From Frankiales bacterium (GTDB taxonomy: Bacteria; Actinomycetota; Actinomycetes; Mycobacteriales; SCTD01), in assembly GCA_025465465.1 (NCBI GenBank), contig JAODND010000032.1, positions 1 through 37,891 on the forward strand: a stretch of DNA of 37,891 nt, in the 5' to 3' direction. The notes beneath the pieces are model-generated. The model was not told the DNA's origin and did no database searches. It saw nothing but the letters and a program-made list of their open reading frames with translations. Of the stretch, positions 16,617-24,561 are shown piece by piece. Position numbers and translations under genes: made by a program. The first letter of the stretch is position 1, and each line of letters starts with the position of its first letter.

Positions 16617-16708
16617 CGAGGGCCGTGCCGGACGACCAGCACCAGCAGGAGCAGGAGGAGCAGTCCGAGCTGCAACCAGGCACCGGCCAGCACGAACCCT
16701 TGGTTCAC
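16613..16708 (-). CDS. Possible 31-aa single-pass membrane peptide
   Basis: A minus-strand GTG at 16708 opens a 31-codon frame whose product is a short N-terminus (NQGFVLAGAWLQ), a run of Leu/Val (LGLLLLLLLVLVV) and a basic RHGPR end, the layout of a small tail- or signal-anchored peptide. The stop overlaps the lipoprotein ATG by four bases, consistent with coupling. The ribosome site is weak (a G-run directly before the start). Alternatively it is part of a longer non-coding leader. The support is the hydrophobic-plus-basic pattern and the overlap only. Confidence 0.4.
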   Translation of the reverse strand: MNQGFVLAGAWLQLGLLLLLLLVLVVRHGPR

Positions 16709-16730
16709 GCCCCCGCTGTGCCCGTCATGA

Positions 16731-17099
16731 TCAGCGCGAAACTCGCGGCCGCCGCTCCTGCTGCATCTGCGCCTCGAGCAGGTGCCGCCGGCCTCCGACG
16801 GTCTCGAGACGGACGCGCTCCTCCCACTGCTTCCATCGGGCGTAGAAGCCACCATCGCACTCCTCGACGACCTGATAGGTCCATCGTCCCTCGAGGACGT
16901 CGATGCCCACGAGCTCGCGCTGCAGCCCGTCGGCGAGCTCGGCGCGCCCGGCCCGACGAAGCGCGGCGATCACCTCGTCGAGCTGGCCGTCGGCCCCGCC
17001 GATCAGCTGGTGCAGGTCATAGAGGGCGCCTCTGGCCCGTTCGACCCGCTCGAGCGCCTCACTCATCAACCCGCTTGCCTGCACGTCGTGGTCAGTCAC
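16731..17099 (-). CDS. Conserved actinobacterial hypothetical protein
   Basis: The product has 122 residues, starting at GTG 17099. The pattern is a helical N-terminal half ([40 protein letters not shown]) and a highly charged middle with [20 protein letters not shown], followed by [19 protein letters not shown] recall this arrangement (nVLdGRWTfQVVEE...Y, then GGRRHxxEAxM) from unnamed actinobacterial proteins, but I cannot name a Pfam family. There is no signal peptide. It starts the minus-strand cluster, divergent from the phosphoglucomutase gene with only 37 bp between the two starts, so a shared promoter region is likely. Function unknown. Confidence 0.78.
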   Translation of the reverse strand: MTDHDVQASGLMSEALERVERARGALYDLHQLIGGADGQLDEVIAALRRAGRAELADGLQRELVGIDVLEGRWTYQVVEECDGGFYARWKQWEERVRLETVGGRRHLLEAQMQQERRPRVSR

Positions 17100-17136
17100 A
17101 GCGTTCCCCTACCCGTTCTGGTGCAAGATCCTCACC

Positions 17137-17829
17137 ATGGGGAAGGGTCGAGGCGTGCTGGGACTGCCGTCGGGTGTGATGGCCTGCCTGTTCGACCTCG
17201 ATGGCGTCCTCACAGACACCGCGTCCGTCCATCAGGCGGCCTGGAAGCAGGTCTTCGAGCTGGAGACCGGCAAGCCCTTCACCCCGGCCGACTACGAGCA
17301 GTACGTCGACGGCAAGCCGCGCGAGGACGGTGTGCGGGACTACCTGCGCAGCCTCGGGCCCGAGCCTGACGCACAGACCGTCACGCGGGTCGCGGAGCGC
17401 AAGAACGACCTGGTGCAGGAGAAGATCCAGCAGGACGGCGTGACGGTCTTCGAAGGCAGCAGGCGTTATCTCGAGGCCTGTCGCCAGGCCGGCGTGCGCC
17501 GCGCTGTCGTGTCCAGCAGCGCCAACACGCAGCTCGTGCTCGAGGTCACCGGGCTGGCCCCCCTCGTCGAGGTCCGGGTCGACGGGGTGACGGCAAAGGC
17601 GGACGGCCTGCCCGGCAAGCCCGCCCCCGACACGTTCCTCGCGGGAGCGCGCGCGCTCGGTCTCGAGCCGTCGCAGTGCGCGGTGTTCGAGGACGCCCTC
17701 GCCGGGGTCGAAGCTGGTCGTGCCGGGCGGTTCGGCTATGTGGTCGGGGTCGACCGGGTCGGTCATGCGCAGGCGCTGCGGGAGCATGGTGCCGACGTCG
17801 TCGTGACCGACCTCGGGGAGCTGCTGTGA
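17137..17829 (+). CDS. pgmB: Beta-phosphoglucomutase (HAD superfamily)
   Basis: The product has 230 residues. The HAD motif I is [13 protein letters not shown] with Asp20 (nucleophile) and Asp22 (acid/base). Motif II Ser lies in VVSSSANTQ, motif III Lys in [11 protein letters not shown], and motif IV in [12 protein letters not shown]. The cap region contains [20 protein letters not shown], as in beta-phosphoglucomutases. It converts beta-glucose 1-phosphate to glucose 6-phosphate via the 1,6-bisphosphate. The gene ends in GTGA overlap with a GH65 phosphorylase, which releases beta-glucose 1-phosphate, so the two act in sequence. This order is the one seen at mycobacterial Rv3400/Rv3401. ATG 17137 is the longest start; GTG and ATG codons within the first 15 residues are less likely. 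Confidence 0.9.
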   Translation: MGKGRGVLGLPSGVMACLFDLDGVLTDTASVHQAAWKQVFELETGKPFTPADYEQYVDGKPREDGVRDYLRSLGPEPDAQTVTRVAERKNDLVQEKIQQDGVTVFEGSRRYLEACRQAGVRRAVVSSSANTQLVLEVTGLAPLVEVRVDGVTAKADGLPGKPAPDTFLAGARALGLEPSQCAVFEDALAGVEAGRAGRFGYVVGVDRVGHAQALREHGADVVVTDLGELL

Positions 17830-20165
17830 TCGACCACGAGTGCTTCCCCGTCGAGCCGTGGCAGCTGCGCGAGTCATCGCTGGGGCTGGCACAGCTCGCT
17901 CAGACGGAGTCGCTGTTCGCCCTGTCCAACGGGCACATCGGTCTCCGGGGAAACCTCGACGAAGGCGAACCGCACGGCATCCCCGGCACCTATCTCGGCG
18001 GCCTGCACGAGGTCCGGCCGCTCCCCTACGCCGAGGCCGGCTACGGATACCCGGAGTCGGGGCAGAGCGTCGTGAGCATCACGAACGGCAAGCTCATCCG
18101 GCTGCTGGTCGACGACGAGCCGCTCGACGTGCGCTATGGCGACCTGCGCCACCACGAGCGGGTGCTCGACCTCCGGGCCGGCACCCTGACCCGGGACCTC
18201 GAGTGGACCTCCCCCGCCGGCAAGGCGGTACGGGTGCGCACGGTGCGTCTCGTCTCGTTCACCCACCGATCGATCGCGGCCATCTCCTACGAAGTCGAGG
18301 CCCTCGCCGACGACACCCGGATCGTGCTCCAGTCGGAGCTGGTGGCCAACGAGGAGCAACCTCCGCCGTCCGACGACCCCCGCGTCTCCGCCGCTCTGAC
18401 GAACCCGCTCGTCGCGGTCAGCAGCGACCAGGACGACGCCGGGGCCATCCTGCTGCACCGCACCAAGGGGACCGGGCTGCTGATCGGCGCCGGCATGGAC
18501 CACCTCTTCGAGCTGCCGGACAGCGCGGTGCTCGAGCAGGACGTCCGCGACGACTGGGCTCGGACCACCATTGCCGTGACCCTGCAGGCAGGAGAGCGGC
18601 TGAGGGTCGTGAAGCTGCTCGCCTACGGCTGGTCGGGGTCCCGGACCGAGCCCGCCATCCGCGACCAGGTGTCGGCCGCTCTGACCAGCGCCAGGGCGCA
18701 GGGCTGGGATGGTCTCGTCCAGCAGCAGCGGGAGGCGCTCGACGCCTTCTGGGCCGGCGCCGACGTCTATCTCGAGGGCGATCCGGTGCTCCAGCAGGCG
18801 GTGCGCTTCGGCTTGTTCCACGTCCTGCAGAGCGGCGCCCGCGCCGAGCGCCGCGCCATCGCCGCCAAGGGCCTCACGGGTCCCGGATACGACGGCCACG
18901 CCTTCTGGGACACCGAGGGCTTCGTGCTGCCCGTCCTCACGCTGACGGTCCCGCACGCCGCCCGGGATGCGCTGCTGTGGCGGCACTCCATCCTCGACAA
19001 GGCCCGCGAACGGGCAAAGGTCCTCGGCCTGCAAGGAGCCGCCTTCCCCTGGCGCACGATCGCCGGGGACGAGTGCTCTGCCTACTGGCCGGCAGGCACG
19101 GCGGCCTTCCACGTCAACGCCGACATCGCCTACGCAGTCGAGCGCTACCGCGCCGCGACGGCAGACGAGGCCTTCGACCGCGACATCGGCATCGAGCTGC
19201 TGGTGGAGACCGCGCGGCTGTGGCGGTCCCTCGGGCACCACGACCGGCACGGCACCTGGCACATCGACGGGGTCACCGGCCCCGACGAGTACAGCGCCCT
19301 CGCCGACGACAACGTGTTCACCAACCTGATGGCCGCCCGCAACCTGAGGGCGGCCGCCGCCGCCTGCATGCGGCACCCGCACCGGGCGGAGGACCTCGGG
19401 GTCGACCCCGAGGAGCTGGAGGCGTGGCGGGACGCCGCGGCTTCGGTCGCCATCCCCTATGCCGAGGACCTGCAGGTGCACTCCCAGGCCGCCGGCTTCA
19501 CCCGCTACCGGGAGTTCGACACGCGCGGTGCGTCGTTCCCGCTGTTCCTGACAGTTCCCTACGGGCTGCTCTATGCCAGCCAGGTCTGCAAGCAGGCCGA
19601 CCTGCTGCTGGCCCTCCACTGGTGCGGCGAGTCCTTCACCGCCGAGGACAAGGCCCGCAACGTCGACTACTACGAGCGACGCACCGTGCGCGACTCGTCG
19701 TTGTCCGCGACGACGCAAGCGGTCATGTGCGCGGAGGTGGGCCACCTCGAGCTGGCTCACGCCTATGCGCACGAGGCAGCGCTCATCGACCTGCGGGACC
19801 TCCAGGACAACGGCGCGAACGGCCTGCACATGGCGTCACTCGCCGGGGCCTGGTCCGCCCTCGTCGAGGGCTTCGGCGGGATGCGCGAGAACGACGGCCG
19901 GCTCAGCTTCGACCCGGCGCTGCCCAGCGGCATCACCCGGCTGCAGTTCCACCTGCGGTGGCGGGGTGCGCTGCTGCACACCGACATCACGCACGAGCGC
20001 GCGAGCTTCACCGCCGACGACGGCGACCTCACGCTGCTGCTCGGCGGCGAGGAGGTCCTGCTCCCCAGCGGCTCGACCCACACCATCGCGTTGACCCCCC
20101 GCACCGCCCTGCTGCCGCCGCCTCCGCAGCCTCCCGGTCGGGCCCCGGCAGCGCCGGAGCGCTAG
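17826..20165 (+). CDS. Glycoside hydrolase family 65 disaccharide phosphorylase
   Basis: The product has 779 residues from GTG 17826 (GTGA overlap with the mutase stop). The N-terminal beta-sandwich opens with [17 protein letters not shown] and [20 protein letters not shown]. The (alpha/alpha)6 barrel contains [35 protein letters not shown] and [13 protein letters not shown], in which Glu488 is the catalytic acid. [11 protein letters not shown] and a small C-terminal sandwich follow. GH65 inverting phosphorylases cleave maltose, trehalose, kojibiose or nigerose into beta-glucose 1-phosphate and a sugar. The loop [11 protein letters not shown] resembles the mycobacterial Rv3401 type, so the exact disaccharide is not settled. 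The C-terminal Pro/Ala-rich ~20 residues are outside the fold. Regulation is not visible. Confidence 0.92.
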   Translation: MIDHECFPVEPWQLRESSLGLAQLAQTESLFALSNGHIGLRGNLDEGEPHGIPGTYLGGLHEVRPLPYAEAGYGYPESGQSVVSITNGKLIRLLVDDEPLDVRYGDLRHHERVLDLRAGTLTRDLEWTSPAGKAVRVRTVRLVSFTHRSIAAISYEVEALADDTRIVLQSELVANEEQPPPSDDPRVSAALTNPLVAVSSDQDDAGAILLHRTKGTGLLIGAGMDHLFELPDSAVLEQDVRDDWARTTIAVTLQAGERLRVVKLLAYGWSGSRTEPAIRDQVSAALTSARAQGWDGLVQQQREALDAFWAGADVYLEGDPVLQQAVRFGLFHVLQSGARAERRAIAAKGLTGPGYDGHAFWDTEGFVLPVLTLTVPHAARDALLWRHSILDKARERAKVLGLQGAAFPWRTIAGDECSAYWPAGTAAFHVNADIAYAVERYRAATADEAFDRDIGIELLVETARLWRSLGHHDRHGTWHIDGVTGPDEYSALADDNVFTNLMAARNLRAAAAACMRHPHRAEDLGVDPEELEAWRDAAASVAIPYAEDLQVHSQAAGFTRYREFDTRGASFPLFLTVPYGLLYASQVCKQADLLLALHWCGESFTAEDKARNVDYYERRTVRDSSLSATTQAVMCAEVGHLELAHAYAHEAALIDLRDLQDNGANGLHMASLAGAWSALVEGFGGMRENDGRLSFDPALPSGITRLQFHLRWRGALLHTDITHERASFTADDGDLTLLLGGEEVLLPSGSTHTIALTPRTALLPPPPQPPGRAPAAPER

Positions 20166-20231
20166 CCCCCAGCTCGTCCGGTCGGCCCTGGCGGGTGCTT
20201 ACGCGAACGGCAGGGTGGGTACCCGGCGATC

Positions 20232-21182
20232 ATGACGGACTTCGGGTACTTCCTGTCCAGCGAGGAGCTGAGCCCCCAGGAGCTGGTCCGCTACGGCCAG
20301 GCTGCCGAGCGGGCTGGTTTCGACCGGGTCTGGCTCAGCGACCACTTCCACCCGTGGACCACCGAGCAGGGCGAGAGCCCGTTCGTGTGGGCTGTCCTCG
20401 GCGCGCTCGCCGCCACCACCGAGCTGAAGCTGACGACCGCGGTGACGTGCCCCACGTTCCGCACGCATCCGGCGATCATCGCGCAGGCGACCGCCACGGT
20501 CGCGAGCCTCGCGCCCGGCCGGTTCACGTTCGGCGTCGGCTCCGGCGAGGCGCTCAACGAGCATGTGCTCGGTGACGCCTGGCCTCCCGTGAGCGTCCGG
20601 CTCGACCGGCTCGCGGAGGCGATCGGCGTCATCCGCGAGCTCTGGGCAGGCGGCGTCGTCACGCACACCGGCGAGCACTTCACCGTCCACGACGCCCGGC
20701 TGTTCAGCCTCCCCGAGACCCTGCCGGACATTTTGGTGTCCGGCTTCGGGCCGAAGGCGACGACGTTCGCCGCTCAGCACGGCGACGGCTGGATCACCGT
20801 GCAGCCCGACAAGGAGGGCATGCAGACCTACCGGGAGGCCGGCGGCGCCGGGCGCACCCAGGCGGGCGTCAAGATCTGCTGGGCCGAGACCGAGGACGAG
20901 GCCGCCAAGACCGCGTACCGGCTGTGGGGCTTCCAGGGCGCCGGCGGCCAGACGTCACAGGACCTGCCGATGTGGCAGGGCTTCGAGGCCATCGCAGAGC
21001 TGGCCAGCCCCGAGGACATGAAGACGGCGGTGGCCTGCGGGCCGGACGCGACACGGGCCGCCGAGATGATCGCCAAGTACGTGGAGGTCGGGTTCGACGA
21101 GGTATACATCTCGCAGATGGGCCCGGACCAGGAAGGCGGCATCGCCTTCCTGCGTGAGGAAGTGCTTCCCCTGCTGACATGA
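20232..21182 (+). CDS. F420-dependent luciferase-family oxidoreductase (TIGR03557-like)
   Basis: The product has 316 residues. It is a TIM-barrel of the luciferase-like monooxygenase superfamily. Signatures of the F420-dependent glucose-6-phosphate dehydrogenase-related branch (TIGR03557) are FGYFLSSEELSPQELV near the start, DRVWLSDHFHPWT, AVTCPTFRTHPAIIAQATAT, SLAPGRFTFGVGSGEALNEH and VSGFGPKATTFAAQHGDGW. The FGVGSGEALNEH strand-loop is the usual F420 site. Substrate specificity is unknown; these enzymes reduce or oxidise small carbon skeletons with F420H2/F420. The stop overlaps the STAS gene start (ATGA), coupling a redox enzyme to an anti-anti-sigma factor, an uncommon operon mix. Confidence 0.9.
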   Translation: MTDFGYFLSSEELSPQELVRYGQAAERAGFDRVWLSDHFHPWTTEQGESPFVWAVLGALAATTELKLTTAVTCPTFRTHPAIIAQATATVASLAPGRFTFGVGSGEALNEHVLGDAWPPVSVRLDRLAEAIGVIRELWAGGVVTHTGEHFTVHDARLFSLPETLPDILVSGFGPKATTFAAQHGDGWITVQPDKEGMQTYREAGGAGRTQAGVKICWAETEDEAAKTAYRLWGFQGAGGQTSQDLPMWQGFEAIAELASPEDMKTAVACGPDATRAAEMIAKYVEVGFDEVYISQMGPDQEGGIAFLREEVLPLLT

Positions 21183-21556
21183 CCGGACAACTCGACCGAC
21201 CCGCGCCGAGCGTCGTGCTCGCTACGACGGCGGACGGCCGTGCGTCGGTCCTCCGGCTCCTCGGCGACCACGACCTCAGCACCGCACCCGGGCTGCGCCA
21301 GGACCTCGCGGAGCTCTACGGGACGCCGCTGGTCGTGCTCGACTTCGCACAGTGCACCTTCGTCGACAGCACGGTCCTGGGAGTCATCGCGTCTGCGACG
21401 CGCACCCTGGCCGAAGGTGGCGGCCGGCTCGTGGGCCTGCGGGCCGAGGGCATCGTGCAGAACGCGCTGCGCGTCACGGGGCTCGACGACCTGCTGCTCG
21501 CCGACATCACCCCAGTGCTCGACTCAGACGTCTTGTACCTGCTGCAGGAGGGCTGA
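21179..21556 (+). CDS. STAS-domain anti-sigma factor antagonist
   Basis: The product has 125 residues and a single STAS domain. The strand-helix pattern LGDHDLSTAPGLRQDLAEL and CTFVDSTVLGVIASATRTL is diagnostic: Ser64 in the D-S-T turn is the site phosphorylated by anti-sigma kinases and dephosphorylated by PP2C phosphatases. GGGRLVGLRAEGIVQNALRV follows as the usual third helix. There is no anti-sigma kinase gene in the window, but a receiver-PP2C phosphatase lies about 0.65 kb away, facing it. ATG 21179 overlaps the previous stop. Its target is probably an alternative sigma-factor switch encoded elsewhere. Confidence 0.9.
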   Translation: MTGQLDRPAPSVVLATTADGRASVLRLLGDHDLSTAPGLRQDLAELYGTPLVVLDFAQCTFVDSTVLGVIASATRTLAEGGGRLVGLRAEGIVQNALRVTGLDDLLLADITPVLDSDVLYLLQEG

Positions 21557-21561
21557 GACCC

Positions 21562-22221
21562 GTGCACCTCGATGACCTCGACGCGGTGCTGGTCGACGTG
21601 GACGGCACCCTGGTCGACACCAACTACCTGCACGCGCTGTGCTGGTCGGACGCGTTCGCCGAGCACGGTGTCCCCCGACCCACCGCTGACCTCCACCACC
21701 TGGTCGGGATGTCCGCCGACCTCCTCATCGCGACCGCACTCGCCGACGCGCCACCTGCCAACCAGCTCGTCGAGGCCCTGAAGCAGCGGCACGGCGAGCT
21801 CTACCGCGAGCACTGGCCCACACTTCGGCCGCTGCCAGGAGCCCGCGCGCTGCTGCACCGCCTGCACTCCCAGGGAGTGACGACGGTGCTCGCGTCCTCC
21901 GCGCCGGACGAGGAGCTCGCGGTGCTGCGCAAGGCACTCGACGCCGACGACTCCATCGACCATGTGACGACCTCCGACGACGCGAAGGCTGGCAAGCCCG
22001 CACCCGACCTGCTCGCGGTGGCGCTGCGCGAGGCCGGCTGCCCCGCCGACCGGGCCGTGATGGTGGGCGACTCGGTCTGGGACGGCAAGGCCGCCCAGGC
22101 CACCGGCCTCCGGTTCCTCGGCCTCACCTGCGGGGGTACGTCGGAGGCGGACCTGTTGGAGGCCGGTGCCCAAGCGGTCTTCCCCGACCCCGGCTATCTG
22201 CTGGCCCACCTCACCGCCTAG
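21562..22221 (+). CDS. HAD-superfamily phosphatase
   Basis: The product has 219 residues. Motif I is VLVDVDGTLVDTNYLH with Asp12 and Asp14, motif II Ser is in LASSAPDEEL, motif III Lys in AKAGKPAPDLL, and motif IV in VMVGDSVWDGKAA. It belongs to the phosphoglycolate-phosphatase/phosphomutase-like subgroup with a helical cap. GTG 21562 is chosen because the hydrophobic first strand starts just after it; AGGAGG sits about 12 bases ahead at the end of the STAS gene. The last 11 bp overlap the convergent PP2C gene. Which phosphate ester it hydrolyses is not clear, and a link to the GH65/beta-PGM pair is only positional. Confidence 0.86.
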   Translation: MHLDDLDAVLVDVDGTLVDTNYLHALCWSDAFAEHGVPRPTADLHHLVGMSADLLIATALADAPPANQLVEALKQRHGELYREHWPTLRPLPGARALLHRLHSQGVTTVLASSAPDEELAVLRKALDADDSIDHVTTSDDAKAGKPAPDLLAVALREAGCPADRAVMVGDSVWDGKAAQATGLRFLGLTCGGTSEADLLEAGAQAVFPDPGYLLAHLTA

Positions 22222-23389
22222 AGGTTCGCTCGACCCACCATCCCGCCGTCCCCACGACGAGGACCGCGACGTCGTCTTTCAGCGGTCCGCCCTGACGGCG
22301 CTCGGCTTCGGCGACCAGTAGCGGCCCGAGGTCCTCCCGCGCCGTGCCGCTGCGCAGCAGGTCCTCCAGGTGCGCGCGCAGGCCCTCACTGCCGAGCCGA
22401 TCCGGCGCACCAGGTCCGGCGCTGCCCTCGACCAGGCCGTCGGTGTAGAGGACGAGTCCCCAGTCGCCAGCGAGTGCGAAGCGGTGCGGCTCGCAGCAGC
22501 GGCCGGGCACCATCGTCAGGGCCGGCGCCGGCTCGGCTCCGAGCTCGACGACCTGGCAGCCCAGGTGGAGGAACGGTGCGGGGTGACCGGCGAGCAGCAC
22601 CTCACCGGTGCCTGCTTCGGGATGGAGGACGACCATCGCCACCGTCGCGAACCGCTCGTCGTGGTCGCGCTCGGCCAGCAGGACCTGCTCTACCCCGAGC
22701 AGCACGTCGCGCGCCGGCAGGCCGGCCAGCACCAGCGAACGCCAGGCGATGCGCAGGGCCACGCCCAGCGCCGCCTCGTCGGGGCCGTGACCGCTGACGT
22801 CGCCGATCAGCAGCTGCACAGCGGCCCCGGTCTCGACCACGTCATAGAAGTCGCCGCCGAGCAGTGCCCGCTCCCGGCCGGGGCGATAGGTGGTCGCGGT
22901 CAGGAGGCGGTCGGTCTTGAGCAGCGGTGACGGCAGCAGCCCGCGTTGCAGCCGGGCGTTCTCGCTGGCTCGGATCTCCGAGGCCACCAGCTGCCGTTCG
23001 TAGAGGTTCAGGCGGCCGCGCTCGACGGCATAACGGACCGAGCGCTGCAGGGCTGCCCCGTCGACCTGCCCCTTCACGAGGAAGTCCTGCGCGCCCTCGG
23101 CCAGCGCCTCGGCACCCGTGGTGTCGTCGATCCGTCCGGTGAGCACCACGACGGGTACGTCGGGCACAGCCCCGCGCAGCTTGCGCAGCGAGCTCAGGCC
23201 GAGGGCGTCGGGAAGCCCCAGGTCCAGCAGCACGCAGTCGACGTGGTCGGGCCAGCCTTCGAGCGCGTCGGTCAGGGACGTGAACGACGTGACGATGACG
23301 TCGGGCGTGACGTCGCGCAACAGCTGCTCCACCAGGAGCGCGTCCCCGGGATCGCCCTCGACGAGGACGAGGGAGTGCTGGACAGGCAT
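22211..23389 (-). CDS. Receiver-PP2C (SpoIIE/RsbU-type) phosphatase
   Basis: The product has 392 residues from ATG 23389; a GTG at 23425 extends it by 12 residues and cannot be excluded. Residues 5-122 are a receiver: Asp56 in CVLLDLGLPDALG, Lys106 in FLVKGQ. A coiled-coil linker (LYERQLVASEIRASENARLQ) leads to RGLLPSPLL, the usual entry of SpoIIE phosphatases. Metal-site motifs are LGGDFYDVV (Asp180, Asp183) and LIGDVSGHGPDEA (Asp197), and the domain ends in LKDDVAVLVV. Such proteins dephosphorylate STAS antagonists and so switch on an alternative sigma factor in response to phosphorylation of their receiver. It converges with the HAD gene (11-bp overlap) and diverges from topoisomerase IB. 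Confidence 0.92.
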   Translation of the reverse strand: MPVQHSLVLVEGDPGDALLVEQLLRDVTPDVIVTSFTSLTDALEGWPDHVDCVLLDLGLPDALGLSSLRKLRGAVPDVPVVVLTGRIDDTTGAEALAEGAQDFLVKGQVDGAALQRSVRYAVERGRLNLYERQLVASEIRASENARLQRGLLPSPLLKTDRLLTATTYRPGRERALLGGDFYDVVETGAAVQLLIGDVSGHGPDEAALGVALRIAWRSLVLAGLPARDVLLGVEQVLLAERDHDERFATVAMVVLHPEAGTGEVLLAGHPAPFLHLGCQVVELGAEPAPALTMVPGRCCEPHRFALAGDWGLVLYTDGLVEGSAGPGAPDRLGSEGLRAHLEDLLRSGTAREDLGPLLVAEAERRQGGPLKDDVAVLVVGTAGWWVERTSRR

Positions 23390-23447
23390 ACGATCATTGT
23401 CGTTGCTGTCCGACAACTTTTCCACTGCTTGGTGATCTTCGCCGACG

Positions 23448-23471
23448 TTACCCTTCGCTGACCTTGGGTAA
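23448..23471. promoter_or_regulatory. Short inverted repeat in the PP2C/topoisomerase divergent spacer
   Basis: TTACCC (23448-23453) and GGGTAA (23466-23471) are perfect inverted 6-bp arms separated by 12 bases in the 91-bp spacer between two divergent starts. It could be an operator serving either gene. Six-base arms occur by chance, so confidence is low. No clear -35/-10 pair is visible on either strand. Confidence 0.22.
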
Positions 23472-23480
23472 GCACGACCC

Positions 23481-24506
23481 ATGCCACGGCTGCGCAGGGT
23501 GAACCCCAACGGTCCCGGGTTCCACCGCGTCCGCCATGGCGCTGGCTTTCGGGTCGTCGACGACGGCGGGAACGCCGTGACCGACGAGGCGCAGCTGGCC
23601 CGGATCGAGGCCCTCGTCCTCCCCCCGGCATGGGTGGACGTCTGGATCTGCCGGACCGCCAACGGCCACATCCAGGCGACCGGCGTGGACGCCGCCGGCC
23701 GCCGGCAGTACCGCTACCACGACCACTGGCGGGCCACCCGCGACCTGGCCAAGCACGAGCGGATCCTCGACTTCGGGGCGCAGCTCCCCCAGCTGCGGGA
23801 GCGGGTCTGTGGCGACCTGCACGAGGACGGGCTCGGTCGCACCAAGGTGCTGTCCTGCGCCATCAGGCTGCTCGACCTGGGCTTCTTCCGGGTCGGGTCG
23901 GAGCAGTACCGCACCAGCTTCGGTCTCGCGACCATCCGCAAGGAGCACGTCACGGTCTCCCGGCAGGGGGTCGTGACCTTCGACTACATCGCCAAGAGCG
24001 GCAAGCACCGCGTGCAGTCGGTGGCGGAGCCGGAGGTCTGCGCCGTGGTGTCGGCGCTGAAGCGACGGCGGTCGGGCGGCGAGAAGCTGCTTGCCTTCCA
24101 GGACCGCGGCCGTTGGGTCGACCTGCGCAGCTCCGACATCAACGGCCACCTCCGCGACCTCTGCGACGGCGACGTCACGGCAAAGGACTTCCGCACCTGG
24201 AACGCCACAGTGCTCGCTGCCGTGGGGCTGGCGATGCAGCAGGAGACCACGTCGATGACGGCCCGTCGCCGAGCTGTCAGCAGGGTGATGCAGGAGGTGT
24301 CCCACTACCTCGGCAACACCCCCGCGGTGTGCCGGGCCTCCTATGTCGACCCGCGGGTCATCGACCTCTTCGAGGCGGGGACCACGATACGTCCCGACCT
24401 GCTGCGGCTCGGCGAGGGCGCCGCGCCGGGGACGCCGGCGACCCAGGGCTCGGTCGAGGCCGCCGTGCTGCGGCTGCTCAGGTCGTCGGAGGCAGTCGCG
24501 GCGTAA
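23481..24506 (+). CDS. DNA topoisomerase IB (poxvirus-like)
   Basis: The product has 341 residues. The N-terminal half has WICRTANGHIQATGVDAAGR and QYRYHDHWRATRDLAKHER, as in bacterial type IB topoisomerases. Catalytic-core segments are KVLSCAIRLLDLGFFRVGSE (with the first active Arg), YIAKSGKHR (about 169-177, catalytic Lys region), KDFRTWNATVLAA (second Arg), and the SYVDPRVIDLF tail with the nucleophile Tyr288. The His-containing VSHYLGNTPAV precedes it as usual. It relaxes supercoils by a 3'-phosphotyrosine intermediate. Stand-alone bacterial IB enzymes are common in actinobacteria. A ~40-residue Gly/Ala-rich C-terminus beyond the Tyr segment is variable. ATG 23481 is the first in-frame start, 91 bp from the PP2C start. 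Confidence 0.95.
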   Translation: MPRLRRVNPNGPGFHRVRHGAGFRVVDDGGNAVTDEAQLARIEALVLPPAWVDVWICRTANGHIQATGVDAAGRRQYRYHDHWRATRDLAKHERILDFGAQLPQLRERVCGDLHEDGLGRTKVLSCAIRLLDLGFFRVGSEQYRTSFGLATIRKEHVTVSRQGVVTFDYIAKSGKHRVQSVAEPEVCAVVSALKRRRSGGEKLLAFQDRGRWVDLRSSDINGHLRDLCDGDVTAKDFRTWNATVLAAVGLAMQQETTSMTARRRAVSRVMQEVSHYLGNTPAVCRASYVDPRVIDLFEAGTTIRPDLLRLGEGAAPGTPATQGSVEAAVLRLLRSSEAVAA

Positions 24507-24510
24507 TACC

Positions 24511-24539
24511 TTGATTGATTCGCTTGTATGTGCGAAGAT
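24511..24539 (+). promoter_or_regulatory. Promoter-like element with an inverted repeat, upstream of the DUF222/HNH gene
   Basis: TTGATT (24511-24516, four of six to TTGACA) is followed after 17 bases by GAAGAT (24534-24539, weak -10), about 22 bp before ATG 24562. TTCGC (24519-24523) and GCGAA (24532-24536) are perfect inverted arms with an 8-base centre, lying in and next to the spacer where a repressor would bind. The right half GTGCGA is one base off the actinobacterial LexA half-site GTTCGA, but the left half TCGCTT matches only three of six to TCGAAC, so an SOS role is only suggestive. Confidence 0.35.
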
Positions 24540-24561
24540 CGGGTCGACGGATTGGAGGCCC

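Noticed and set aside
17840..20575. Long plus-strand frame over GH65 and F420 genes
   Set aside because: Arg/Ala/Pro-rich, no conserved motif; both real genes are well supported.
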